From positions 1 to 33,771 of the IMG/VR virus record IMGVR_UViG_3300043470_001101: a DNA stretch of 33,771 bases; one strand, given 5' to 3'. Numbering within the stretch: position 1 is the stretch's first letter; each line of letters begins with the position of its first letter. This stretch comes from a virus. The notes under the pieces are model-generated. The model was not told the DNA's origin and searched no databases. It was given only the letters and a program-made list of their open reading frames with translations. The translations under genes were made by a program, and so were the position numbers. Shown here one piece after another: positions 8,632 through 17,731 of the stretch.

Positions 8632-8979
8632 ATTTTAGACAAAGCGAAATTATTAGGCGCTGGTAGTGCCTATAAGCTCGGGGAGATCGAGATCCCCGAG
8701 CTCGGCGGCAAAGTCTATCTTCGAGTGATCAGCTCCCGCGAGCGTGATCAGCTTGAAAGCGAAATAAGCTCCGGAGCAAAGTCGGGAAATCTGACGAACA
8801 TCAGAGCAAAGCTCGTCGTGCGATCGATCGCCGATGAAACCGGAAAGCGTCTTTTCTCCGATGCTGATGTCGAGGCAGTAGGAGAGATGCCAGCGCCCTT
8901 GGTGGGCACTCTTTTCGACGCCTGCGCTCGTCATAATGGCATGAGCGGTGGAGCAGTCGAAGACGCCAGAAAAAACTAA
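8632..8979 (+). CDS. Tail assembly chaperone G-like, apparent AUU start
   Basis: A 115-residue protein that would bind the tape measure during tail assembly. The pattern 'EIEIPELGGKVYLRVISSRERDQLESE...NIRAKLVVRSIADETGKRLFSDADVEAVGE' matches the phage tail assembly chaperone family. The coding similarity extends upstream of the first GTG (8719) to the stop at 8617-8619. The only position with a good Shine-Dalgarno (AAGGAG 8618-8623, 8-base gap) is ATT at 8632, so initiation is assigned to AUU. The last codons, AGA AAA AAC TAA, form a slippery site. Confidence 0.85.
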   Translation: MLDKAKLLGAGSAYKLGEIEIPELGGKVYLRVISSRERDQLESEISSGAKSGNLTNIRAKLVVRSIADETGKRLFSDADVEAVGEMPAPLVGTLFDACARHNGMSGGAVEDARKN

Positions 8980-9302
8980 TAGAGCGCCCTGGGCGTCGAT
9001 TTTTATTCCGACTCGCAGGGCACTTAAAAAAAACAGTTCGAGAGATTCTCGATGAAGTCGATTCTCAGGAGCTTACTGAGTGGCAGGCCTTTTCAACGAT
9101 CGAACCGCTCGACGGAGATCGAGGCGACATTCATGCCGCTCAGATCTGCTCGACGACTGCGAACGTCTGGAGAGGCTCAGAGACAAAAGCTCTCGAGGTG
9201 AAAGACTTCCTCCCGGACTGGTACGGCGAGAATAAAAAAGTCGAAAGCTTTGCTGCGCTAAAAGCCTGGGCGAGCGCGGTGGGAACTAAGAAACAGGAGT
9301 GA
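8632..9302 (+). CDS. Tail assembly chaperone G-T fusion made by -1 frameshift
   Basis: The region 8980-9302 has no start codon of its own but encodes a clear T-like (DUF4035-like) domain: FRLAGHLKKTVREILDEV...LTEWQAF...DGDRGDIHAAQICSTTANVWRG, ending KDFLPDW near the C-terminus. It lies in the -1 frame relative to the G gene. The heptamer A AAA AAC (8970-8976) stands immediately before the G stop, and after slipping, reading continues at CTA 8976. A small hairpin follows 7 bases later (8984-8988 with 8992-8996). This is the conserved G/G-T arrangement of long-tailed phages. The fusion is about 222 residues. Confidence 0.88.
8970..8996 (+). promoter_or_regulatory. Programmed -1 frameshift signal
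   Basis: Slippery heptamer A AAA AAC at 8970-8976, in the correct phase for X XXY YYZ slippage, followed at once by TAA. Downstream, GCGCC (8984-8988) can pair with GGCGT (8992-8996) around CTG, 7 bases after the slip site, a typical stimulator distance. Confidence 0.87.
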
Positions 9303-9306
9303 CGAC

Positions 9307-12036
9307 ATGGCCAAAACAATCGGATCGCTAAACGTTTCGATGGGTCTGTCGATCACCGATTTCATACAGAATCTCGACAAAGTAAAAGAAGACATGGCAG
9401 GGCTCGAGGCGATCACCTCGCAAGCCTCAAAGCACTTCGATGATGACGTCGCTGGAATCATGGGCGACGCGCTTCATAAATTTGCAAAGACATCGAAGCT
9501 CGGAGCTGACGACGCTTTAAAATTCGCAGTGAGTTTAAAGAAGCTTGGCCTCGATGCGGACACGATCACCAGCACCCTCGACAAGTTCGGGAAAGGGATC
9601 GGCAAGTTCGCAAAAAACGCAGGCGAAGCGAGCAAAGCTTTTGCGGGCATCCTCGGAAAAATCGGCGACAGCGATAAGGTTCTTTTGAAAGATATTCAGG
9701 CACTCGAGTCGATGGGCGTGAAAGCTTTTGACTCTCTCGCAAAAGAACTCTCGAAGGTCGAAGGGAAAGCGATCAGCACTGCGGATGTTATGAAGAGGAT
9801 CGCCTCGGGATCGCTCTCTGGAGCAGATGCGCTTAAGCTCTTGACGCAGGGCGGTCAGGCTCAAGCGGGTGGAGGCGTCGCCGCTAAGGAGTCGCAGGCA
9901 AAATCGAAGCTTACATCATTTCTAAACTACGTCGAAAATAAAATCAGCAGTGCGGCCTCGAGCATCTTTTCTAAAGTCACTAGCCTCATCATGAACCCAG
10001 TGACGCTGATCAGTGGCGCTCTCGCCTCTTATGGCGTCTACAAAATTTATGATCGCGCGGTCGACGCTTTTGCAAATACTGAGGAGATCCTCACGAGAAT
10101 TAAAGGCCTCGCAGGAGATGCGAGCGCCGATCGACTCGGTGGTGTCATGAATGGGATCGCTAATCAAGGACGCATCGCCCAAGAAGTCGTCGGGAAACTG
10201 GCGACAGGATTTCTCGGTCTTGGTGTCTCAGGCAAAGACGCAGCTCAGATGATCGAAAGCTTTGGTCGCATATCGCTCATCGCAGGATCTGGAGCTTCCG
10301 ACGTATTTGGGAAGCTCGGCGAGGTCGCCCAGAACATGACCCGGACGGGGCAAGCTTCCAAGGATGATTTCGAGGCTCTCGCAGCGATGGGTCTTCCAGT
10401 TTACGAGGCACTGGCGCAAAGGTTGTCACTGGTGCAGGGTAAAGCAATCAGCGCTAATGAAGCGATGAGAATGCTGGCAGAAGGGAAAGTCGGCACAGCG
10501 GACGCGCTCAATGCGATCTCAGGGATGAGTAATAATGCGGACGTGATTAAACAGTCGGAAGCGATGGCAGGAACGCTCAAAGGAATTTACGCTCGACTCG
10601 CAGGAGAGATCGAAGGTTTCTTCACCGAGTTCGGTGGCGTGATAGTCGATGCTCTCGACCTCAAAGGGTTCTCGAATGGGGTCATCGGTTTTATTCAAAA
10701 CATTCGCATGAACTTCGATTCACTTATTCCAGCGATTAAAAACATCGGTATGGTTTTCGCAGTAGTTCGCGACGTTCTTTTTCAGGCTTTCGAAGGGCTG
10801 GTGAATTTCTTTACGACGATGGGAGGCGCAGACGTAGCGACAGGAAGCATCGACAATATAAGATCAGTCGTTTTAGGTTTCGCTCACGGTGTCATCACTG
10901 CAATGCAATCTGTAATGTTTGCAGCAGTCGACATCTTAAACAATATTATCAAAACAGTCGGAGGCCTCGAGAAATTCGGCGCAATCGTAGCTGGTGTTTT
11001 TGCAGGAGCAGGAACTGGAGCTCTAGCTGGTGGCTTAAGCACTGGTGTGGGTGCTCTTCCTGGTGCGATCATCGGTGGTGTCACGGGTGGTCTTTATGCT
11101 AATAGCAAAGTATCTGGAGGTGGAACGCAGATCGATCCCGAGATGATTAAAGATAAAATGCAGGGTGCATTTAAAGCGATTAACGATGCTATAGGAAACA
11201 CCGGATCTGACGCTGCGGGAAATCTCGTCGGCCAGTTCGTCAAGAAATTTAATGACGCATTTAAAGCAGTCGGAGCTGGCGAGTTTAATACGGCGACGGC
11301 ACTTTCACAGATTTCAAATTCCATGATTAATATGTTCGATAATCTTGAAATAGGATTAGAGAACGGAACGATCGGACATTCAGCATTTCTTAAACAGCTC
11401 TCCGGAGGAACTGCCAGCGCAATCGCAATGTTCCAGCGACAGATGGCACTTGGAGCGATATCGACAGAGCAGTTCGAGACAGCTATGGAAAAGCTAAGAA
11501 CCGGAGCTTTCGAGGCTCTCGATTCACAGCTCAGCGCAGGCACTATCACCAATGAAGAATATGGCAACTCGATTATGGCGATTCAGAATCAGTTTGATTC
11601 TCTTAATCCCCCAGAGATCTCGGGATTTGATGCTTTTAAAGGTGGCGATAATATGCCCGCATGGATCAGAGATCTTTCGAAAGAAGAGAGCCCTCTCGAG
11701 GCATATCAAAGAAAACTCGAAGAACTAAAAAACACGCTCCAAGATCGGCCCGACCTTTTCGCTGTGGGTGCAGCGAAGCTCGCTGACGAGCTCGAGCGCA
11801 GCGTCGGAGCTGTCGAAGCACTTAAGAATCCGGGAGCTCTTATGCAGGGAAGTTCAGCAGCATTCTCGCAGGCGCTTAAAATTCAGAATGCAGGAAAGGG
11901 CGAAACCGCAGCGGAGAAACTTCTGCGAATACAGCAGCAGGCCTTTAGCCAGCAGCAGGCACAGACTGCTCTTCAGCAGCAGATCGCAGCAGCGACCATG
12001 AATCAGGCGAATATGATCGTCGCTAACATAAACTAA
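9307..12036 (+). CDS. Tape measure protein
   Basis: A 909-residue protein that sets tail length and is threaded through the tube. Residues about 250-410 carry the tape measure domain (FANTEEILTRIKGLAGD, GRISLIAGSGASDVFGKLGEVAQNMTRTGQASKDDFEALAAMGLPVYEAL). Hydrophobic stretches occur at about 226-245 and 555-600 (Gly/Ala-rich). The C-terminus is Gln/Ala-rich coil. The motif at residues 352-404 is repeated, diverged, at 128-180. At about 1.5 angstrom per residue, as in known phages, the tail would be near 135 nm. The start ATG 9307 follows CAGGAG and lies 4 bases after the G-T stop. Confidence 0.93.
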   Translation: MAKTIGSLNVSMGLSITDFIQNLDKVKEDMAGLEAITSQASKHFDDDVAGIMGDALHKFAKTSKLGADDALKFAVSLKKLGLDADTITSTLDKFGKGIGKFAKNAGEASKAFAGILGKIGDSDKVLLKDIQALESMGVKAFDSLAKELSKVEGKAISTADVMKRIASGSLSGADALKLLTQGGQAQAGGGVAAKESQAKSKLTSFLNYVENKISSAASSIFSKVTSLIMNPVTLISGALASYGVYKIYDRAVDAFANTEEILTRIKGLAGDASADRLGGVMNGIANQGRIAQEVVGKLATGFLGLGVSGKDAAQMIESFGRISLIAGSGASDVFGKLGEVAQNMTRTGQASKDDFEALAAMGLPVYEALAQRLSLVQGKAISANEAMRMLAEGKVGTADALNAISGMSNNADVIKQSEAMAGTLKGIYARLAGEIEGFFTEFGGVIVDALDLKGFSNGVIGFIQNIRMNFDSLIPAIKNIGMVFAVVRDVLFQAFEGLVNFFTTMGGADVATGSIDNIRSVVLGFAHGVITAMQSVMFAAVDILNNIIKTVGGLEKFGAIVAGVFAGAGTGALAGGLSTGVGALPGAIIGGVTGGLYANSKVSGGGTQIDPEMIKDKMQGAFKAINDAIGNTGSDAAGNLVGQFVKKFNDAFKAVGAGEFNTATALSQISNSMINMFDNLEIGLENGTIGHSAFLKQLSGGTASAIAMFQRQMALGAISTEQFETAMEKLRTGAFEALDSQLSAGTITNEEYGNSIMAIQNQFDSLNPPEISGFDAFKGGDNMPAWIRDLSKEESPLEAYQRKLEELKNTLQDRPDLFAVGAAKLADELERSVGAVEALKNPGALMQGSSAAFSQALKIQNAGKGETAAEKLLRIQQQAFSQQQAQTALQQQIAAATMNQANMIVANIN

Positions 12037-12045
12037 GGAGCGCCC

Positions 12046-12996
12046 ATGTCAGTCCTTAACACTTACGAAACTTTTGAAGGCCGCACCGGATCTGATGACT
12101 CGAAGCGCCAGGTCTCGCTGGTGCGCTCGTTCATTGTGCAGACCGACAACGTGACCGATGATGTTCCTGACCTTTTCGGAACTAATCTTCCTGCGATGTT
12201 TTCACAGCATCCGAAGTACGAGAGAGCTTTCTGCATCGGGCGCACAGCTTCCCAGATGGACGATCCGCACTTCTGGAAAATAACCTGCTCCTACAATTCC
12301 AACATCGACACCGTAGCGCCGAGCTCGACGCCGAGCGCTCCTCAGACTCCTGAAGTAGCGAATCAGAATAAAGGTGCAAGCCCTGAAGAGAAAGCGAGCG
12401 AAGCGAACGAAGACCCGTTGACGAGACCTACAGATGTGGACTTCTCGACGAGCGACAAAGAATATGTTCTAGACGAAGATTACAGCACTCCAGCTAAGGC
12501 GATGGTTAACGGAAATAAGGAGCGATTCGACCCTCCGATCATGACGCATCGCCCTCTCTTGGTCATGAAATTAGAATTCAATAGCAAGACTTTTGTCGCT
12601 CTCGATTGGATGGCGCGAGTTAAATGCGTCAACACGGAAGCATTCTCTGGTTTCCCTGCGCGATCCATGCTGCTCGACAAAGTAAGCGCGAAGCGAGTTT
12701 TTGAAAACGGAGTGAAGTACTGGAGGATTTCGCTTGAGTTCCTGATGGACAAAGATAACTGGGACGCCAACATCCTGAATCACAGTTATCGGGAGCTGAA
12801 GGGCGGTGTGCTCGTTGCGGCTAAAGACGTCGGTGGCAACGATCTTCCTAATGGCGTGATCCTTGCGGGCGCTACGGGTATTCCTCTCGCCCCAAATGTC
12901 AACCCTACTGTTGCTAATGGTGGCTTCCTAGTCTTTCGAACTTACGATGATATCTCGTTCGCTTGGCTAACTCCCATTTATAGAAAGATCCTTTAA
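12046..12996 (+). CDS. Putative distal tail/baseplate protein, unrecognised family
   Basis: A 316-residue protein following the tape measure gene, where distal tail and baseplate proteins lie. I do not recognise its family. Residues about 85-145 are low complexity, rich in Ser, Pro, Glu and Asp, probably a disordered loop between two folded parts. The second part (DKVSAKRVFENGVKYWRISLEFLMDKDNWD, then GGFLVFRTYDDISFAWL) looks beta-rich. Start chosen at ATG 12046 with AAGGAG upstream; TAATG overlap with the next gene suggests joint translation. Confidence 0.6.
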   Translation: MSVLNTYETFEGRTGSDDSKRQVSLVRSFIVQTDNVTDDVPDLFGTNLPAMFSQHPKYERAFCIGRTASQMDDPHFWKITCSYNSNIDTVAPSSTPSAPQTPEVANQNKGASPEEKASEANEDPLTRPTDVDFSTSDKEYVLDEDYSTPAKAMVNGNKERFDPPIMTHRPLLVMKLEFNSKTFVALDWMARVKCVNTEAFSGFPARSMLLDKVSAKRVFENGVKYWRISLEFLMDKDNWDANILNHSYRELKGGVLVAAKDVGGNDLPNGVILAGATGIPLAPNVNPTVANGGFLVFRTYDDISFAWLTPIYRKIL

Positions 12997-14237
12997 TGAG
13001 CGCCTACGGATTTTCAGAAGATAGTGCTCGAAGAATCTCTCGCGTCGTGAAAGCGGTCGAGGGAGGAACGGGCGAGCCCACACGCATCGGGCCCATGCTC
13101 GGCGGCAGCACGATGAGCGTGGTGCGTGTAACTAGTCTCGGCTCGCCATTGTCCACAGGGCAGCGGATGGATTACCACGCAGGCACGAACACTCTTGTTG
13201 ATCAGAACGAAATTCTTATCAGGGAGTTGAACGGGGCAACACTCACCAAGGGCGCGCGGTACACGGGCCAGTTCTCTGGATATAGTTCCGATAGCAAGCC
13301 GGTGTTTGTGGTAAAGGAATGGTCTACAGTATCTATTGTAAGGGTCACCTCATTAGGCTCGCCATTGTCCACAGGGCAGCGGATGGACTACTCAGCAAGC
13401 ACTGACACCTTTACCGAAAGCGGCGAAGTCAAGATTCGAGAATTTAGCGGATTACCGCTCACCGTAAACACCCGGTATATGGGACAATTTTCGGGTTACG
13501 ACTCCTCTGGAATTCCGGTCTTTGTGGTGAAAACCGCCGCTTCTTCTGGTGGTTCCGCAGTGATCGATGTGGTGACAGACGTGACTTGTGGCCCCGCAGG
13601 GCTTTCACTTTCTACCGTAACTCTTAGCGGCGCCGACTATGATAACGCAGTGATCAGGAACTTCCTCGCGCTTAATGATGTCACGGTAAAATCCTTCACA
13701 GCTAATCAGGGCAGAGTCGTTAAGGTGAATAACGCGGCGACGGGCTTGGAGTTTGGTCCCATCATTGATGCAGACTATACTACTTTTATCGCTCTCTCAG
13801 ACACCCCGTCAGACTACGGCAGTAGTGCGTATAAGACTTTGACCGTAGGAAGTTCTAGCGCATCAATTGTGTTTTCGGACAACAATGTTACCACTAAGAA
13901 CAGTATTACAGGTGGTGGTAATCCTAACGACCCCGCTTATGTCGCCCTGAGTCTGGTGAATGATTTCGCTAACCCAGGAAATTACTACGCTTACTCGACA
14001 AACGCTTTTGGAGTCAAAGGCTGGAATCTTCAAGCAGCAACCCCAGCGGGCCTCACGGTTGGTGGTAATGTGGTAGTCAGCAGCAGAAAAGCGTCTGTTG
14101 CAGATGTGGCAAACCACACGATATCAAATGCAGATTTAGCAACCACCGCATCCACAACTCAAACCGCCATTGATGATTTAAAGACGCAAGTCAATCTGCT
14201 CTTAGCACGCATCAGATCTCACGGACTAATCTCGTAA
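12996..14237 (+). CDS. Tail fibre/baseplate protein with tandem 72-residue repeat
   Basis: A 413-residue protein. After about 42 residues there are two tandem repeats of about 70 residues starting VVRVTSLGSPLSTGQRMDY and IVRVTSLGSPLSTGQRMDY, ending Q-FSGY...PVFVVK. The DNA of the shared core is identical over 32 bases. The middle part is beta-rich with fibre-like text (NDVTVKSFTANQGRVVKVNNAATGLEF). The C-terminal 30 residues (TTASTTQTAIDDLKTQVNLLLARIRSHGLIS) form a short coiled coil, as in trimeric fibres. Role in host contact is inferred from position and repeat structure. Confidence 0.7.
   Translation: MSAYGFSEDSARRISRVVKAVEGGTGEPTRIGPMLGGSTMSVVRVTSLGSPLSTGQRMDYHAGTNTLVDQNEILIRELNGATLTKGARYTGQFSGYSSDSKPVFVVKEWSTVSIVRVTSLGSPLSTGQRMDYSASTDTFTESGEVKIREFSGLPLTVNTRYMGQFSGYDSSGIPVFVVKTAASSGGSAVIDVVTDVTCGPAGLSLSTVTLSGADYDNAVIRNFLALNDVTVKSFTANQGRVVKVNNAATGLEFGPIIDADYTTFIALSDTPSDYGSSAYKTLTVGSSSASIVFSDNNVTTKNSITGGGNPNDPAYVALSLVNDFANPGNYYAYSTNAFGVKGWNLQAATPAGLTVGGNVVVSSRKASVADVANHTISNADLATTASTTQTAIDDLKTQVNLLLARIRSHGLIS
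13140..13387 (+). repeat. Exact 32-bp direct repeat within fibre gene
   Basis: Bases 13140-13171 and 13356-13387 are identical over 32 bases, 216 bases apart (exactly 72 codons), marking the tandem protein repeat. Flanking DNA has diverged much more than this core. Confidence 0.97.
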
Positions 14238-15805
14238 TGCAACTTTCAACCACACACGCAGGACTTATGTTTGCAGCCTGTTCCGCTGTCGATTCAAGCA
14301 CGGATGGCCTAACACTGATTGGGGAGTCTTTCAGCCCTGCGTATGCAGTTTTTCCTAATATTGTCTACCCCGTATTTTTTACTAAATACGCCTTGGATCT
14401 TCCTGTGGAGATTGAAGCCCAGAAGATTTATTTTCTCAGGAAGCATGATTTGGTCATCAAGATTTATAACACTTTAGCTGCGGCACAATCCCTAACGAGC
14501 CCAGTTAATTTCGCCACCAGCGCCAGCGGGATATCGTTCGGCAGAGGGACTTTGTTCGGGGTCTACTTCCCCGTCAAAACTTACCCTCCGTTTATCTGCT
14601 GGGAAATTGGGGCGCCAACTATATCAGACATCGCTTGCTGCCCACCGGTGCCAGAAGTTAACACCGATTGCCCTAATGCTGGTTCCATTGTTTATGGTGG
14701 CGCAACTAGAACCCTGAAAAACTTTGGCTATGTGTCCCCAATTAGGGGCACAGAAAATAACATGATAGGCGCATTGAACTCGGAACCATTCACGGTGAGT
14801 TTTCCGCTGTTTCGCACAGGCGATGCGACGACGTGGAATGTTGCGATTAGCCAGCACTTTATTGATTACAACCCTAGACACAACCTACCCGGTTTATGGA
14901 TTGACTTGTTGCCAGACATCCCCTATTCAGGTTATCCTGACGGCGTAAGTTTATGGTATCAGGCCTCCTCGACCACCTTCCCCACAACTACATACACAAG
15001 GGCTACGGACTACAGCACCTTAACCGATGAACAGAATTACCCCGCCATGTTAGCGGCAGGCTTAGCTCCAGACACTCTAACGGTTACTTTCAGCGGTCAA
15101 CTTTTGCCACCGCCACAAATAAAAGTTTACCTGCCCGACGCCTATTTTGAGCATAAGTCAACTCCCATTGATCTAGGCCTTGTGGAAGAGGTTTTAACCT
15201 ACGACCCTGACACCTTGACCTATTGGAGCGACCTTAAAGATTATGGAGGAATACCCGGAAGGTTACACTTTCACATCCCTAATTTTTACCCTAGCGGCAG
15301 CGTTCACTTTAGAGACAGTGGCGTGAAATATGAGTACCAATCAATAGGTGGTGGCTATCTGTTTTCTGGCGGGTTCTTCCCAAACGAAATGCTAAACACT
15401 GGGGAGTTTAATTTTTATAAAACGTTGGACTGTGTAAGTGTCGTTCCTCTTGGTGGAAATATAGAGGCAACACCCTTGAAACTGTTTACAGCTAGAGACA
15501 GTTATGATGGGTACCCGACAGGTTTAGCGCTAGGAACCACATGGTTTGACAGCCGAGTGGTTAGCAACACCAGTTCTGCGTTTCGGTCAGTGTATGGCAC
15601 TAGCGGTTTTTATGATAACCGCGTCAATGCAAAAATAGTCATAGCATACAGCAAATGGGCCTCTGGCAAATTCTTAAAATCTAGCGACCTTGGATCCGGT
15701 TTTGTCGGTGGAACAGGCTCGGGCTATTTAGACCACTACAGGCAAAGCGCATACTTCATTCAGAGCGTCCATCCAGGAGCTTATGTCTCCAGCTTAGAGG
15801 TTTAA
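14237..15805 (+). CDS. Putative tail fibre / receptor-binding protein, unrecognised
   Basis: A 522-residue protein with no family I recognise. It is rich in Tyr, Pro, Gly, Ser and Thr, appears beta-rich throughout, and has no transmembrane segment or signal peptide. It lies among fibre genes and overlaps the previous gene by one base (TAATG). Codon use looks different from the terminase-capsid block: fewer CTC, TCG and CGA codons and more TTA, TTT and AAT. This suggests an exchanged host-range cassette. It could equally be a lateral baseplate component. Confidence 0.55.
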   Translation: MQLSTTHAGLMFAACSAVDSSTDGLTLIGESFSPAYAVFPNIVYPVFFTKYALDLPVEIEAQKIYFLRKHDLVIKIYNTLAAAQSLTSPVNFATSASGISFGRGTLFGVYFPVKTYPPFICWEIGAPTISDIACCPPVPEVNTDCPNAGSIVYGGATRTLKNFGYVSPIRGTENNMIGALNSEPFTVSFPLFRTGDATTWNVAISQHFIDYNPRHNLPGLWIDLLPDIPYSGYPDGVSLWYQASSTTFPTTTYTRATDYSTLTDEQNYPAMLAAGLAPDTLTVTFSGQLLPPPQIKVYLPDAYFEHKSTPIDLGLVEEVLTYDPDTLTYWSDLKDYGGIPGRLHFHIPNFYPSGSVHFRDSGVKYEYQSIGGGYLFSGGFFPNEMLNTGEFNFYKTLDCVSVVPLGGNIEATPLKLFTARDSYDGYPTGLALGTTWFDSRVVSNTSSAFRSVYGTSGFYDNRVNAKIVIAYSKWASGKFLKSSDLGSGFVGGTGSGYLDHYRQSAYFIQSVHPGAYVSSLEV

Positions 15806-15885
15806 CCCCCTAGAGTGCGAGCGATTTGCTTCCGGAACGTAACAGAGTTAACCTCGATAATATTCTTTTTTTGGGAGGTCATGAG

Positions 15886-16236
15886 ATGCCAGCAGGCTTA
15901 TACAATTTCCTCGCAGAACAGGGCGCAACCCTCCAGCGCACCATCCTTTACACCGACGCTAATGACGTCGCAACAAATCTCACAGGCTACACGGCAGCGA
16001 TGCAGGTAAGAGCGACCGCATCGAGTGCGACTGTCCTGCTCACAGCTAACACAGAGAACGGCAGAATCACTCTCGGAGGAGCTGCCGGAACGATTGACAT
16101 CCTGGTCAGTGCGAGCACGATGCAGGCGATGACACCGGGAAAATATGTTTACGATCTCGAGCTCTATAACGGTGGAACGGTGATCAGACTCATCGAGGGC
16201 AGTTTCACAGTAAAAGCGGAGGTCACTCGTGCCTGA
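15886..16236 (+). CDS. Conserved phage tail-region protein
   Basis: A 116-residue protein. Start chosen at ATG 15886, which has GGGAGGT 6 bases upstream; a TTG 60 bases earlier is also in frame but has no ribosome site. The sequence MPAGLYNFLAEQGATLQRTILYTDAND..LTGYTAAMQVRATASSATVLL..ENGRITLGGAAGTIDI follows a pattern common in small beta-sandwich proteins encoded beside siphovirus fibre genes. Function is not established; an accessory baseplate or fibre-attachment role is plausible. Confidence 0.72.
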   Translation: MPAGLYNFLAEQGATLQRTILYTDANDVATNLTGYTAAMQVRATASSATVLLTANTENGRITLGGAAGTIDILVSASTMQAMTPGKYVYDLELYNGGTVIRLIEGSFTVKAEVTRA

Positions 16237-16585
16237 TTTATTAGTAGTCACCGATGATGCAGGTCTCGTCACAGTTTCGCAGGTGGCAAACACGATCACG
16301 ATCTCGAACCCATCCGCAGCGGTGACAATTAATGACACGACCCCAGTGATCGAGATCGCTGAAACGACATCGACGATCACGATTTATGATGGTCGTGGAC
16401 TTACCGGGGAGACCGGAAAACAAGGCCCGCAAGGAGCGAAGGGTGACGCAGGAGGCCCAGTGGCGTATCTCGATGACCTGATCGATGTCCTCACGATAAG
16501 CCCTGCGGACGGTGACGTTTTAAAATATTCTTCGAGTCTTTCAACCTGGACTAACACGAACCGCCTAGACGGTGGAAACTTTTAA
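16229..16585 (+). CDS. Fibre protein with short collagen-like stretch
   Basis: A 118-residue protein starting at GTG 16229 (GGAGG upstream) within the end of the preceding gene. Residues 1-55 are beta-rich and Thr/Ile/Val-dominated. Then comes a collagen-like run of Gly-X-Y triplets (GLTGETGKQGPQGAKGDAGG), a trimerising element in phage fibres. The C-terminal part (LDDLIDVLTISPADGDVLKYSSSLSTW) is a common phage-fibre motif, ending LDGGNF. Two following proteins end in the same DGG-x-F motif. Confidence 0.75.
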   Translation: MPDLLVVTDDAGLVTVSQVANTITISNPSAAVTINDTTPVIEIAETTSTITIYDGRGLTGETGKQGPQGAKGDAGGPVAYLDDLIDVLTISPADGDVLKYSSSLSTWTNTNRLDGGNF

Positions 16586-16597
16586 GGAGCTGTATAA

Positions 16598-17731
16598 ATG
16601 GCGACAGTATTACGAATAAAGCGAAGGGCATCGGGTGGTGGCACTTCCGGGCCTTCTACTTTGGCAGCCGCTGAAATCGCATTTAATGAAACTTCGGGGT
16701 CTCGCATATTGTACTACGGACTTGGCGACGTCTCCGGAACAGCGTCGAGCGTGATCGCTATAGGCGGGCCCGATTTCGTGGCGAACAGCATCCCAAATCT
16801 CACGGGCGTGGTCACCAGCACCGGGGTGGCGACGAGTATCGCAGCGGGCGCAATCACTAACACGATGCTCGCAAATTCTGCTGTCGCTAATTTAAGCGGG
16901 ATTAACTCTGGGGATAACGCTGTAAACAGTCTCTACAGCTCCCTCATCTCCGATAAAACTGTAGTTCTGACCGCAGGCACAGGGGTCACAGTTACAGGCA
17001 CTTATCCATCGTTTACGATCTCTGCCACTGGATCGGGTGGAACTGTTACCACGACATCAGTCGTGAGTGCGAATGGTTTTGCAGGAACAGTTTCGAACGC
17101 ATCGAGCACACCAGCGATCACGATTTCGACTTCGGTCACCGGAGTTCTCAAAGGCAACGGAACCGCACTGAGCGCAGCGACTGCGGGAACTGACTACGTC
17201 GCTCCTGGTGGAGCTCTGGGAACTCCATCATCGGGAACACTCACGAATTGCACATTCCCGACCTTGAATCAAAACACCACAGGAACTGCCGCGGGATTAT
17301 CAGCGACGCTCGCTGTGGCATCAGGTGGCACTGGAGTCACGACCAGCACCGGAACAGGCTCAGTCGTTCGCTCTAATAGCCCAGCTCTTGTGACTCCTGA
17401 CATTGGGGCAGCGACTGGCACTTCACTCGTCCTAAGTGGAAACCTCACCGTCAACGGAACGACGACAACCATCTCATCGACGACTCTCGCTGTGGGCGAC
17501 AAGAACATCGTTCTTGCGAGTGCCTCGACCACCGATGCGGGGGCTGATGGGGGTGGCATCACCATCAAAGGTCTAACCGATAAAACGTTTAACTGGATTG
17601 ATGCCACCGATAGCTGGACATCTTCCGAGCACATCGATCTCGCTTCCGGGAAGGTATTAAAATTTAACGGCACTACTGTTTTGAGTGCCACAGTTCTCAA
17701 CGGTGTTGATATAGATGGGGGGTCTTTCTGA
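16598..17731 (+). CDS. Tail fibre protein
   Basis: A 377-residue Gly/Ser/Thr/Ala-rich protein with AAGGAG-type ribosome site before ATG 16598. The N-terminus ([14 protein letters not shown]...[23 protein letters not shown]) is the fibre-attachment type module seen also in the proteins at 17731 (C-terminal part) and 18549. The body has text typical of beta-helical phage fibres ([40 protein letters not shown]). It ends GVDIDGGSF. Probably part of a trimeric fibre for host recognition. Confidence 0.78.
   Translation: MATVLRIKRRASGGGTSGPSTLAAAEIAFNETSGSRILYYGLGDVSGTASSVIAIGGPDFVANSIPNLTGVVTSTGVATSIAAGAITNTMLANSAVANLSGINSGDNAVNSLYSSLISDKTVVLTAGTGVTVTGTYPSFTISATGSGGTVTTTSVVSANGFAGTVSNASSTPAITISTSVTGVLKGNGTALSAATAGTDYVAPGGALGTPSSGTLTNCTFPTLNQNTTGTAAGLSATLAVASGGTGVTTSTGTGSVVRSNSPALVTPDIGAATGTSLVLSGNLTVNGTTTTISSTTLAVGDKNIVLASASTTDAGADGGGITIKGLTDKTFNWIDATDSWTSSEHIDLASGKVLKFNGTTVLSATVLNGVDIDGGSF

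Noticed and set aside
8617-8640. Readthrough of the tail tube TAA to make a tube-chaperone fusion
   Set aside because: The frame is continuous, but a good ribosome site follows the stop and such a fusion is not known in this gene order; AUU initiation is simpler.
8725-8979. Tail chaperone starting at the ATG-less or internal start near 8719-8725
   Set aside because: The conserved IEIPELGGKVYLR segment lies upstream, and no ribosome site precedes 8719.
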